Shown here in pieces: positions 7,648 to 14,865 of a stretch of DNA of 64,000 bases. A program made the position numbers and the translations under genes. The stretch's first letter is position 1, and each line of letters begins with the position of its first letter. Location: positions 1 to 64,000 of the forward strand of contig CAIVPZ010000010.1 of NCBI GenBank assembly GCA_903907955.1, in the 5' to 3' direction. This stretch comes from an uncultured Acetobacteraceae bacterium (GTDB taxonomy: Bacteria; Pseudomonadota; Alphaproteobacteria; Acetobacterales; Acetobacteraceae). The notes below the pieces were generated by a model. It saw nothing but the letters and a program-made list of their open reading frames with translations. It searched no databases and was not told where the DNA came from.

Positions 7648-7661
7648 TTGACCCAGGTCAA
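7648..7661. promoter_or_regulatory. FNR/FixK-type box upstream of the CBS-BON gene
   Basis: TTGACCCAGGTCAA is a perfect palindrome of the TTGA-N6-TCAA class bound by CRP/FNR-family regulators (FnrL, FixK, NnrR). Its centre is about 67 bases before the ATG at 7722, and a TATATA stretch lies at 7674-7679. The position suits activation under low oxygen. The binding protein is not in the window. Confidence 0.6.
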
Positions 7662-7721
7662 TGCTTGCCGTGCTATATAGGTCAAGGCGCCCGCCACGCT
7701 CCCGACAGAAGGAGATCCCGC

Positions 7722-8186
7722 ATGAAGGCCGCCGACATCATGACCAGGCTTCCGGCCACCGCCGGCCCTGAAACGCCGCTCATGGAACTGGTGCAACTGA
7801 TGGCCGAACGGGATGTCGGCGCGCTGCCGATCGTCGCCGACGGCAAGCTGGTCGGCCTGGTCACCCACGACCACATCATCCGCGCCCTGGCCTGCCGCGA
7901 CGCCGCCGCGGTGCCGCTGTCGGAGGCCGACCGCCGCCTGCGCGACGCCTTCGCCGCGGCACTGGCGCGCCCGCCCTGGGCCGACCGCGCAAGCAACCCG
8001 ACCTGCATCGTCGATGACGGCGAGGTGCACCTGTGGGGGCCGGTCGATTCCGAGGACGACCAGCGGGCGCTGGTGGCGCTGGCACGGTCGCTGCCCGGGG
8101 TCCGCGGCGTCACCGACCACATGACCGTGCCGGACCACGGCGACCCGTTCGACCGCCCGAACTGGCCGGCGCCCGAACCGCCCTGA
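7722..8186 (+). CDS. CBS-domain and BON-domain protein
   Basis: 154 residues. One CBS motif pair segment is recognisable: residues 1-60 with DIMTRLPATAGPETPLMELV...ADGKLVGLVTHDHIIRAL. The second half (about 70-142) looks like a BON domain, with RLRDAFAAAL, CIVDDGEVHLWGPVDSEDDQ and LPGVRGVTDHM. CBS domains bind adenosine nucleotides and BON domains bind lipid or partner proteins; such fusions are usually soluble regulators. GAAGGAGAT precedes the ATG at 7722. The FNR-like box just upstream suggests low-oxygen control, as for the hibernation factor gene at 57729. Its target is unknown. Confidence 0.82.
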   Translation: MKAADIMTRLPATAGPETPLMELVQLMAERDVGALPIVADGKLVGLVTHDHIIRALACRDAAAVPLSEADRRLRDAFAAALARPPWADRASNPTCIVDDGEVHLWGPVDSEDDQRALVALARSLPGVRGVTDHMTVPDHGDPFDRPNWPAPEPP

Positions 8187-8198
8187 ACGGCGGCGGCG

Positions 8199-8939
8199 CT
8201 ACGGGCCGCTCCGCCAGAGCCGGGCAAATTCCAGCAGTTGCGCCGCCTCCAGGTCCGATACCGCGAGGAACGCCATGCCGGCATCGCGCCAGGTCACCAC
8301 CGCGTAGCCGTTGCGCGCCCGCGCCGCCGGCGTTGTCTCGCCCTCGGCGGGCCAGACATACAGGTCGATCAGATGGCGGTCGCGCCGGTAGACCAGGGCG
8401 GCGACCGGCCGGCCGCCCAGGTAGTCGAGCCGGCCGCCGACCAGCGGAAACCCCGCGCCGGCGAAATCGCGCACCGGCGGGGCATAGTCGATCCGCCCGT
8501 CGAACCAGGGCCGCACCGTGTGGCGGTCGGATGACGGCACATCGGTCAGGTGCCCGGGCTGCAGCGCGCGGATATGCCCTGCCACCGCCTGGTCTTCCAG
8601 CGGCGCCACCGGGCCAGGCAGCAGCGCCAGCGCCACCAAGGCGGCCAGCGCCGCACCGGCACCGAAGGCCAGCGCCGGCCGGCGCATCAGGCGCCCGGTC
8701 ACGCGGGGCGGCGGCACGGCCCGGGCCGCCAGCATCGCCCGCAGCCGGTCCGGCGCCGCATGACGTGGCCCCGCAAGCCGCACCCGGGCGGAAAGCCCGA
8801 GCAGTCCGGCCTGCAAGGCCCGGCAGCCGGCGCACCCCTCAAGATGCACCTGCAATGCCGCCGAGCCGGCCACGCTCAGCTCGCCATCCAGTTCGGCCTG
8901 CACCAGCAGCGCCTGATCCGGGCAGGGCGGCGGGGTCAT
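8199..8939 (-). CDS. Anti-sigma factor with zinc-finger and one transmembrane segment
   Basis: 246-residue anti-sigma factor. The N-terminal zf-HC2/ZAS signature is visible as HLEGCAGC (H-x3-C-x2-C, near residue 32), followed by a single membrane helix (about 90-110, FGAGAALAALVALALLPG) and a periplasmic sensor domain of about 135 residues. ZAS proteins hold an ECF sigma at the membrane until a periplasmic signal releases it. The ATG at 8939 overlaps the sigma gene stop by 4 bases, the usual coupling. Last gene of the four-gene operon that starts with the metallophosphoesterase, which suggests the sensed signal may involve copper or an exported phosphoester (inference). Confidence 0.88.
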   Translation of the reverse strand: MTPPPCPDQALLVQAELDGELSVAGSAALQVHLEGCAGCRALQAGLLGLSARVRLAGPRHAAPDRLRAMLAARAVPPPRVTGRLMRRPALAFGAGAALAALVALALLPGPVAPLEDQAVAGHIRALQPGHLTDVPSSDRHTVRPWFDGRIDYAPPVRDFAGAGFPLVGGRLDYLGGRPVAALVYRRDRHLIDLYVWPAEGETTPAARARNGYAVVTWRDAGMAFLAVSDLEAAQLLEFARLWRSGP

Positions 8940-9463
8940 GCCTGCGCCTCCCCGCGGCAAAGCAGCGCGCGGCGGGCGCGCCACAGCCGCGACATGACGG
9001 TGCCCACCGGCACGCCGGTCACCTCGGCGATGTCGCGGTACGACATTTCCTCGAGTTCGCGCAGCACCAGGCATTCGCGCAGCTCGACCGGCAGAGCGGC
9101 CAGCGCCGCCGCCAGGGCGGCGCGGTCCTGCCGGCGCGACAGCGCCGTCTCGGGGTCGTCGGCAGGATCGGCCGGTTCGTTCACGGCGGTTTCATCCTCG
9201 TCGTCATGCATCACCAGCGGCACTTCCCGCGCCCGCGCGGCGGCGGCCAGCCGGTCGTGGGCGGCGTTGCGCACGATCTGCAGCAGCCAGGCGCGGGGGT
9301 TGGCGCCGCGGAACGACGCGAAATAGGTGAGCGCCCGCAGCATGGCGTCCTGCACCACGTCCTCGGCGGCAACCGGGTCGCGCAGCAGCCAGCGCGCGAG
9401 GTTGTAGGCCGCATCCAGATGCGGCAAAGCCAGCCGGGCGAACGCCGCCCCGTCCCTGTCCAT
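8936..9463 (-). CDS. ECF-family RNA polymerase sigma factor
   Basis: 175-residue extracytoplasmic-function sigma factor. Region 2 is seen in AYNLARWLLRDPVAAEDVVQDAMLRAL...FRGANPRAWLLQIVRN; region 4 is the C-terminal LPVELRECLVLRELEEMSYRDIAEVTGVPVGTVMSRLWRAR helix-turn-helix. An acidic linker (DDEDET) separates them. The ATG at 9463 has GCGGGGGA upstream; a GTG at 9478 is a weaker alternative. Cotranscribed with the downstream anti-sigma gene (4-base overlap) and probably with the upstream cupredoxin and metallophosphoesterase genes. It likely directs a small envelope-stress regulon that includes its own operon. Confidence 0.92.
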   Translation of the reverse strand: MDRDGAAFARLALPHLDAAYNLARWLLRDPVAAEDVVQDAMLRALTYFASFRGANPRAWLLQIVRNAAHDRLAAAARAREVPLVMHDDEDETAVNEPADPADDPETALSRRQDRAALAAALAALPVELRECLVLRELEEMSYRDIAEVTGVPVGTVMSRLWRARRALLCRGEAQA

Positions 9464-9490
9464 CGTCCCCCGCTTCACCGAACGACGATT

Positions 9491-9820
9491 TCACCGCACC
9501 AAGATGGTGCCCTGCATGTGCGCATGCAGCGCGCAGAAATAGCCCCAACGCCCGGGCCGGTCGAACACCACTTCGAACGTATCGTCGGTATCCAGCGCGT
9601 GCGACCGGAAAGCCGGCGGTCGCGCGTCGCTGACCACGGTGTGCGGAATATCGTCGCGGTTGATCCAGACCACCCTGGTGCCGGGCGCAACCGTCAGCAC
9701 GGCGGGGGTGAAGGTGAAGTTGTCGATGGTGACGCTGGCCACCCCGGCCGCGCCGGCCCGCACGGCCGGCAACACCGCAAGCAGCAGCGCCGCCCGGCGG
9801 CGCGACAGCAGGCCGGACAT
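9491..9820 (-). CDS. Exported cupredoxin (amicyanin/plastocyanin-like)
   Basis: 109 residues. Signal peptide at 1-24 (SRRRAALLLAVLP, an Arg-rich start compatible with Tat export), then a single cupredoxin domain. The type 1 copper ligands are all visible: the His of DDIPHTVV, and the Cys, His and Met of CALHAHMQG in the C-x2-H-x2-M spacing of amicyanin. It is a small periplasmic electron carrier or copper-binding protein. Start chosen at ATG 9820, with GAGGACC upstream. It lies 10 bases after the metallophosphoesterase stop and is followed by the ECF sigma gene in the same operon. Confidence 0.9.
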   Translation of the reverse strand: MSGLLSRRRAALLLAVLPAVRAGAAGVASVTIDNFTFTPAVLTVAPGTRVVWINRDDIPHTVVSDARPPAFRSHALDTDDTFEVVFDRPGRWGYFCALHAHMQGTILVR

Positions 9821-9830
9821 GGCACGGTCC

Positions 9831-10751
9831 TCAGGCGCCGAGCGGGGTATCAACCACGGCCAGGTGCGACTGGCCGCGGGTGAAGGTCAAGCTCGCCACC
9901 CCCAGCACCTCGCGCAGCCGCCCCGGCTCCACCTTCAGCGGTCCGGGACCCGGCGCAGTGCCCGGCGCGGGCTGCGGGAAGGCGGTGGAGCGCGCGGTGT
10001 GGAACGCCACGTTGCCCTCCACCTTCTGCAATATCTGGTGGATATGGCCGTTCAGCACCGTGACCGAGCCGAACCGCCTCAGCAGGGCGAGCGCCTGGGC
10101 GCTGTCGTCGGTGCCCCAGCCCCATTCCTTGTAGACCACCCATAGCGGGATATGCGCGAACACCACGAGCGGCGTGCTGTCGCCATGGCCGGCGAGGTCC
10201 GTCTTCAGCCAGGCCAGTTGCCGCGCCCCCAGCGCCCCCATCCCGCCCGGCTTCAGGTCGGCCACGTTGTTCAGCCCGACGAAATGGACCCCTTCCCGGT
10301 CGAAGCTGTAGAACCCGCCATCCGGCGCGCCCTGTTTGGTCCCCTTCTGGAACCGTGCGACGAATGGGCGGCCGTCGTCTTCCAGCCAGTCGTGCTCGCC
10401 GGGGATGTAGTGGGTTTCGATCCCGGTAGCGCCGATCAGTTGCTCGGCGATGTCGAACTGCTCCGGCCTGGAGAGGTGGGAGACGTCGCCGGTGTGCAGC
10501 ATCATGGCCGGATGCTGGGCCACCACGAGGTCGAGCGCCGCCTTCAGCGTGCCCGGCGTGTCGGTGTTGGGATCGCGGGCAAAGCCGATATGGGAGTCGC
10601 TGATCTGCGCGAAGGTCAGCCCCGGCGCCGGCATGGCCGCCGCCGTGCCGAGCAGGCCGAGCGTGCGTGGCACCCCGCCCGAAACCGTCCACAGCAGCCC
10701 GGTGCCCACCCAGGCCATGCAACTCAGCAGTTGCCGCCGTCCGTCGTTCAT
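9831..10751 (-). CDS. Exported calcineurin-like metallophosphoesterase
   Basis: 306 residues. The N-terminus has RRQLL followed by a hydrophobic stretch, consistent with Tat-type export. All five metal-binding blocks of the family are present: ISDSHIG, HTGDVSH, PGEHDW, FAHIPLW and NGHIHQ. The substrate cannot be read from sequence; the family includes phosphodiesterases and phosphoprotein phosphatases. First gene of the operon with the cupredoxin, ECF sigma and anti-sigma genes, so it is probably part of that sigma factor's response or sensing. A composite repeat lies upstream at 10836. Confidence 0.9.
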   Translation of the reverse strand: MNDGRRQLLSCMAWVGTGLLWTVSGGVPRTLGLLGTAAAMPAPGLTFAQISDSHIGFARDPNTDTPGTLKAALDLVVAQHPAMMLHTGDVSHLSRPEQFDIAEQLIGATGIETHYIPGEHDWLEDDGRPFVARFQKGTKQGAPDGGFYSFDREGVHFVGLNNVADLKPGGMGALGARQLAWLKTDLAGHGDSTPLVVFAHIPLWVVYKEWGWGTDDSAQALALLRRFGSVTVLNGHIHQILQKVEGNVAFHTARSTAFPQPAPGTAPGPGPLKVEPGRLREVLGVASLTFTRGQSHLAVVDTPLGA

Positions 10752-10835
10752 GTCGGTCCCCCGTTTTCAGGTTCTGGGGGGATGACCGGGACAAGGCGGG
10801 ATTTATTCGCGGGTTGCGGCGACGACGCCACACGG

Positions 10836-10893
10836 GAGCAAGGGGGCCACGGCCCCCTTGCCGGTCCAGGGCAGCGCCCTGGCCCTAATCCCA
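10836..10893 (-). repeat. Composite intergenic hairpin repeat, copy 3
   Basis: Contains CAAGGGGGCCACGGCCCCCTTG and the CCAGGGCAGCGCCCTGG stem in the same order as copy 2, inverted relative to copy 1. It lies just past the stop of the exported protein at 10917-11534, in the usual place at a gene end. Confidence 0.75.
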
Positions 10894-10916
10894 GCCCTTC
10901 CGTCCGGCGTGCCCGC

Positions 10917-11534
10917 TCAGAACCAGCTTTTCGGAGCGGGCGTGATCGACACGGCCAGCGCCTGGCTGACCGTCGCGGTGACGGTGTCGCCCACGTTGAG
11001 CGTCGGCAGAATCGCGATCCGCCCCGGATCGGTGACGACGATGGTGCGCACGGCGCCGCCGGAGGGATCCACCACGCTGATGCTGTGCGAAGCCAGGTCG
11101 ATGCCGACCACCGTCGCGCTGATCCGCGTCAGCGTGAACACGACACCGCCCGGCCCCTGGACCGGCCGTGCGATCGCCGCGGCCGATCCGTCATCCGGCG
11201 CGGTCCCGCCCGGGCCAGCCACCGCGAAGGCGATCGACCGGTAATATTGCGCGTTCACGCTGTCGCCGACCTTGAGCTGGTCGAAACGAACCGCCGGGCC
11301 GGCAATGATGGTGACCGACTCGCCGGAAGCGCCGGTCAGCGTGATGGCGCGGGTGCCCGGATCAAGCGCCGTGATCTTGGCCTGCAGGGTCACCGCCTCG
11401 GGCAGCGGCACCGGGCTGATGATCGGGTTGGCCTGCGGATCAATGCCCTGCGCCATGGCGGGCTGCCCCACCGGCAGCAGCAAGGCGGCGGCAACGCAGG
11501 CGGCAGCCGCGGCGGTCGGGAGCTTGGTGAACAT
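10917..11534 (-). CDS. Exported two-repeat beta protein, unknown function
   Basis: 205 residues with a signal peptide (1-29, AMA|QG). Two similar units of about 55 residues follow. The first has KITALDPGTRAITLTGASGE...VGDSVNAQYYRSIAFAV; the second has TVVGIDLASHSISVVDPSGG...VGDTVTATVSQALAVSI. Each is a strand-rich unit with a VGD turn, as in DUF5666-type or OB-like periplasmic proteins. An acidic, Gly-rich linker lies between them. The ATG at 11534 is preceded by GGAGGAA. It stands alone between a repeat and a divergent acetyltransferase. Not recognised by name; function unknown. Confidence 0.7.
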   Translation of the reverse strand: MFTKLPTAAAAACVAAALLLPVGQPAMAQGIDPQANPIISPVPLPEAVTLQAKITALDPGTRAITLTGASGESVTIIAGPAVRFDQLKVGDSVNAQYYRSIAFAVAGPGGTAPDDGSAAAIARPVQGPGGVVFTLTRISATVVGIDLASHSISVVDPSGGAVRTIVVTDPGRIAILPTLNVGDTVTATVSQALAVSITPAPKSWF

Positions 11535-11779
11535 CGGTAGTTCCTCCGGGTTTGAAACGGGCACGTCAGGCAACACGGCAAGCCACGGCGTCGGCCGCGG
11601 CGCCGCCCCTCCACGCAGCTTCGTTCTGCTGCGCCAAGGCTGGTCACGCTATGCAAAAACGGCCGGAAGCTGACCATACGCAGCGTAACGTTGCAGTCCG
11701 CACGGAACTGCGCAATGCCCATGATTACGCAAAGCCGGTTCCCCCGCTACACTCGCCTCCCCCCTGCCCGGCCCGAACG

Positions 11780-12310
11780 ATGCCCGACCTGACCACCCCC
11801 CGCCTGATCCTGCGCCCCTGGCGCGACACCGACCGCGCGCCCCTCGCCGCCATCACCGCCGATGCGCACACCATGCGATTCTTCGGCATCACCCGCAGCC
11901 CGGCGCAGTCCGATGCCTGGATGGAGCGCACCCAGGCCCATATCGACCGGCATGGCTTCGGCATCTGGGCCGTCGAACGGCCGGGCACCGGGCTGATCGG
12001 CTTCGTCGGCCTCTCGACCATTCCGCCCGAACTGCCGGTAGCGCCCGGCGTGGAACTGGTCTGGACCCTCGGCGCGGCGTGGTGGGGGCACGGCTACGCC
12101 CCCGAGGCGGCCCGCGCCGCCGCCGACGACGGCTTCGCCCGGCTGGGCCTGGCCGAAATCCTCGCCTTCACCGCCGCGGTGAATGCCCCCTCGCGGCGGG
12201 TCATGGAGAAAATCGGTATGCTGCTCGATCCGCTGGCGAGCTTCGATCACCCCAGGGTGCCGGCCGGTCCGCTGCGCCGCCACGTGGTGTATCGTCTGGC
12301 CCGTTCGTGA
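11780..12310 (+). CDS. GNAT-family N-acetyltransferase (RimJ/RimL-like)
   Basis: 176 residues. The opening TPRLILRPWRDTDRAPLAAI and later VELVWTLGAAWWGHGYAPEAARAA, which is the acetyl-CoA pyrophosphate loop, are typical of the RimJ/RimL group that acetylates ribosomal proteins or small amines. NAPSRRVMEKIGM is the usual C-terminal block. The ATG at 11780 opens exactly at the family N-terminus; the longer upstream frame is rejected. The stop and the next gene's ATG share a TGATG junction, so it is coupled to the glycosyltransferase. The substrate is unknown; a sugar or amine substrate is possible given the partner. Confidence 0.88.
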   Translation: MPDLTTPRLILRPWRDTDRAPLAAITADAHTMRFFGITRSPAQSDAWMERTQAHIDRHGFGIWAVERPGTGLIGFVGLSTIPPELPVAPGVELVWTLGAAWWGHGYAPEAARAAADDGFARLGLAEILAFTAAVNAPSRRVMEKIGMLLDPLASFDHPRVPAGPLRRHVVYRLARS

Positions 12311-13389
12311 TGTCCGCCGCCCCGCGCGTCTCCGTGCTGCTGACCACCCGCAACGGCGCCGGCTTGCTGCGCGAAACGCTCGACAGCGTGCTGGCGCAAA
12401 CCCTTGCGGATTTCGAGCTGGTGGTGGTGGACGACGCCTCCACCGACGCCACGCCGCAGTTGCTTGCCGCCTGCACCGACCCGCGGCTGCGCATGCTGCG
12501 CAGCGACCGCCAACTCGGCGTGGCGGGCGCGCGCAATTTCGGTTTCGCCGCCTGCCGCGGCAGCTATGTCGCCGCCCAGGACCACGACGACCTCAGCCGG
12601 CCCGCGCGGCTCGCGGTCCAGGCGGACTATCTTGACCGCCATCCCGGCATCGTGCTGGTCGGCAGCGAGATACTGATCGCCTCCGCCGGCCGGCTGCGTC
12701 CCACCGACCACCTGCCGGGCAGCACGCCGGACCTGCTGCGCTGGATGCTGCACGTGGACAACCCGCTCACCTGGTCCTCGGTGATGTTCCGCGCGGAGAG
12801 TGTGCGGCGACTCGGCACCTTCATGCGCCAGGATTACGAGCCGGCCGATGATTTCGACCTCTATCACCGGCTGCTGCCGCAGGGCGGCATCGCCCGGCTG
12901 GACGATGTTCTCTGCGTCTATCGCTGGCACAACGCCAATGCCAGCCACGGCCTGATGGAGCGCATTCACGACCGCGCCGCCGCCGTGCTGGCGCCCGCCT
13001 ACCTGCCCTGGCTCGGCGACGCGGCACCGGAAGCCGCGTCGCTGGTGGTGCGCCACCTCTCCGACCGCCAGCCGGTGCCCGACGCGGCCACGCTGGCGCG
13101 GCTTGGCGGGGTGCTGCGGGTTCTGCTGGCCGGCTTCTGCGCCGCCGCCCCGCAGACCCGCGCGCAGATCGAGGCGCACACCGCACGCACCTGGTGGCTC
13201 GCCGCACGCGCGGCGATCCGTTCGGGGGTGCCCGGGGCGCTGCGCCGCTGGCGAGGCGAAAAGGCGCTGCGTCTTGGGTTCCAGCCGGGCGCGCTGGACA
13301 TCCTTGAATCGGTCGCGATCGGCTTGATCAGGCGCAAGACTGGATTCGCGCCTGTGGGGCAGAGCCCTGGACCCGGCAGGGGGCAGTAG
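12310..13389 (+). CDS. Family 2 glycosyltransferase
   Basis: 359 residues of the GT-A fold. VSVLLTTRNGAGLLRETLDSVLAQT and VVVDDASTDAT mark the nucleotide-sugar site, AQDHDDLSRP carries the metal-binding acidic motif, and ADDFDLYHRL is the acceptor-side acidic block. It probably adds a sugar to a surface polysaccharide or lipid. Start overlaps the GNAT stop by one base. The last ten or so residues (PVGQSPGPGRGQ) are encoded inside the composite hairpin repeat, so the natural C-terminus was probably replaced or extended by repeat insertion. Confidence 0.88.
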   Translation: MSAAPRVSVLLTTRNGAGLLRETLDSVLAQTLADFELVVVDDASTDATPQLLAACTDPRLRMLRSDRQLGVAGARNFGFAACRGSYVAAQDHDDLSRPARLAVQADYLDRHPGIVLVGSEILIASAGRLRPTDHLPGSTPDLLRWMLHVDNPLTWSSVMFRAESVRRLGTFMRQDYEPADDFDLYHRLLPQGGIARLDDVLCVYRWHNANASHGLMERIHDRAAAVLAPAYLPWLGDAAPEAASLVVRHLSDRQPVPDAATLARLGGVLRVLLAGFCAAAPQTRAQIEAHTARTWWLAARAAIRSGVPGALRRWRGEKALRLGFQPGALDILESVAIGLIRRKTGFAPVGQSPGPGRGQ

Positions 13390-13401
13390 CCCCCTGCCGG
13401 G
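13356..13401 (+). repeat. Composite intergenic hairpin repeat, copy 4 (overlaps gene end)
   Basis: CAGAGCCCTGGACCCGG leads into a perfect 13-bp stem (CCCGGCAGGGGGC with GCCCCCTGCCGGG) around an AGTA loop. It includes the last codons and stop of the upstream glycosyltransferase. Same module order as copy 1, without the ACCCCATT end. Confidence 0.75.
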
Positions 13402-13420
13402 TTTGGGAGCGGGTTCCGGC

Positions 13421-13816
13421 TTAGTCCTCGAGCAGCTTGGCCAGTGCCTTGCCGGCCGGAGTCTTCAGATCGTCCTTGGAAAGCGAGCCATCGTGGCCGC
13501 TGTCCGCCGTGTTGAACAGCTTTACGGCCACCGCAACGAACTCGTCCTTGCTCAGCGTGCCGCTGTGATCAGGATCGGCCGCCTTGAAATCGGCCTCCGA
13601 CAACCGGCTGCCGATTTCCTTGCGGTCCAGCGTGCCGCCGTGGTCCTTGTCCAGCTTGTCGAACACGGCCGCCGCAGCCTTCTTCACCTCGTTGAGGTCA
13701 AGCGAGCCGCTATGGTCCTTGTCCAGATCCTCCAGGAGGTCGCCCGCCATGGCCACCTGCGGCAGAATCACGGCAGCACCCAGAGCAACCGCAAGCAATT
13801 TGCGTCGATCAAACAT
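13421..13816 (-). CDS. Exported four-EF-hand calcium-binding protein
   Basis: 131 residues. Signal peptide 1-24 (AMA|GD) and then four canonical EF-hand loops: DLDKDHSGSLDLNEV, KLDKDHGGTLDRKEI, AADPDHSGTLSKDEF and TADSGHDGSLSKDDL. The first three loops keep all Asp/Glu ligands; the fourth has a Gly-His variation. The protein is probably periplasmic and binds calcium as a buffer or sensor; no enzymatic domain is attached. Start chosen at ATG 13816, which opens the signal peptide; the frame extends far upstream without homology. Located downstream of the convergent glycosyltransferase and its repeat. Confidence 0.9.
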   Translation of the reverse strand: MFDRRKLLAVALGAAVILPQVAMAGDLLEDLDKDHSGSLDLNEVKKAAAAVFDKLDKDHGGTLDRKEIGSRLSEADFKAADPDHSGTLSKDEFVAVAVKLFNTADSGHDGSLSKDDLKTPAGKALAKLLED

Positions 13817-13919
13817 CCGGCATCTCCCTGTTCGTCCCGACCACGCCAGCGTGCCGGGAGGCGCCGCTATACATGTTTCGGGACGTAACGACCATCCCCG
13901 GTCCGCTCGATGCACGCGA

Positions 13920-14861
13920 TTATGCATCGCCCAGCGAGGCCCCGCGCCGGCGCAGCATCCGCCGCAGCCCCGCCCATTGCTGCGCCGCGTAGCCGCCGGT
14001 GGCCAGCACCTCCTCGGCAGACAGATCGCCTGTCGAAACAAAATCGCGCGAAAAACCCGCGGTGCGGAACAGAATGTCCCACCAGGGCAGGATCGCACCG
14101 TAGTTCACGCTCCGCCGGCCCGCCGCGGTGGTGCCGTGATGGGCACGATGGAACCGCGGCGACACCAGCAGGCGCTCACCCAGCCAGCCGAAGCTCAGCC
14201 GCGCATTGGCGTGACTCAGGCTCTCCAGCAGACGCAGCAGCAGCACCAGCAACGGGAACTGCATGGGCGGAATGCCGATCGCCAGGGCCACCGCCATGAA
14301 CCAGGCGAAGGAAAGCACCTCATCCAGCAAATGGTTGCGGTCGTCCGACCAGAAGGTCATCTGCCGCTGGGCATGGTGCAGCGCATGCAGCGAATACCAC
14401 CAGCCGAACCGGTGGCTCAGCCGGTGGCGCCAGTAGTCGGAAAAATCGAGGATGACCACATACAGGCAGAAGGTCAGCACCGGCCGCCCGAGCAGGCCCG
14501 GAAACAGCCGCTCCAGGGTCGGCGGCACCCAGCCATGGTCGGCCAGGAACCCGTTCAGCATTACCTGCGCCTGGTAGAACAGCACGAAGGTGACCAGCGG
14601 CAGCACCCCGACGCGCGAGATGAACGTATAGAGTATGTCCACCGTCACCGCCCGCGCATCCGGCCAGCGCTCGACCGGGCGCCAGCGCTCCAGCGGCACG
14701 CACAGGGCGGTGGTCACCGCGACCTGCGCCGCGCCATAGACGGCGAACAGCGCCCAGCCGAACGCAATGTCCTCCCACTGCATCATGCCGAGCGCATACA
14801 GCAGCGGCAGCAGCGCATGCTCCTGAAGCCAGCCGGCGGCGAAGTCGAAGGGGGCCGTCAT
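13920..14861 (-). CDS. Fatty acid hydroxylase / sterol desaturase family membrane protein
   Basis: 313 residues, with several membrane helices (residues about 35-55, 85-105, 130-150, 185-215). The eight-histidine di-iron signature is visible as HRLSH, HALHH and HRAHH, plus HLL upstream. The family uses iron and oxygen to hydroxylate or desaturate lipids, carotenoids or hopanoid/sterol-like substrates; the exact substrate cannot be told. The ATG at 14861 lies 4 bases after the stop of the beta-propeller gene, so the two form an operon. Because it needs oxygen, it acts under aerobic conditions (inference from the family). Confidence 0.85.
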   Translation of the reverse strand: MTAPFDFAAGWLQEHALLPLLYALGMMQWEDIAFGWALFAVYGAAQVAVTTALCVPLERWRPVERWPDARAVTVDILYTFISRVGVLPLVTFVLFYQAQVMLNGFLADHGWVPPTLERLFPGLLGRPVLTFCLYVVILDFSDYWRHRLSHRFGWWYSLHALHHAQRQMTFWSDDRNHLLDEVLSFAWFMAVALAIGIPPMQFPLLVLLLRLLESLSHANARLSFGWLGERLLVSPRFHRAHHGTTAAGRRSVNYGAILPWWDILFRTAGFSRDFVSTGDLSAEEVLATGGYAAQQWAGLRRMLRRRGASLGDA

Positions 14862-14865
14862 GGGA

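Noticed and set aside
8033-9883. 616-codon plus-strand open frame
   Set aside because: Antisense to the sigma/anti-sigma/cupredoxin genes, with Pro/Arg-rich shadow composition.
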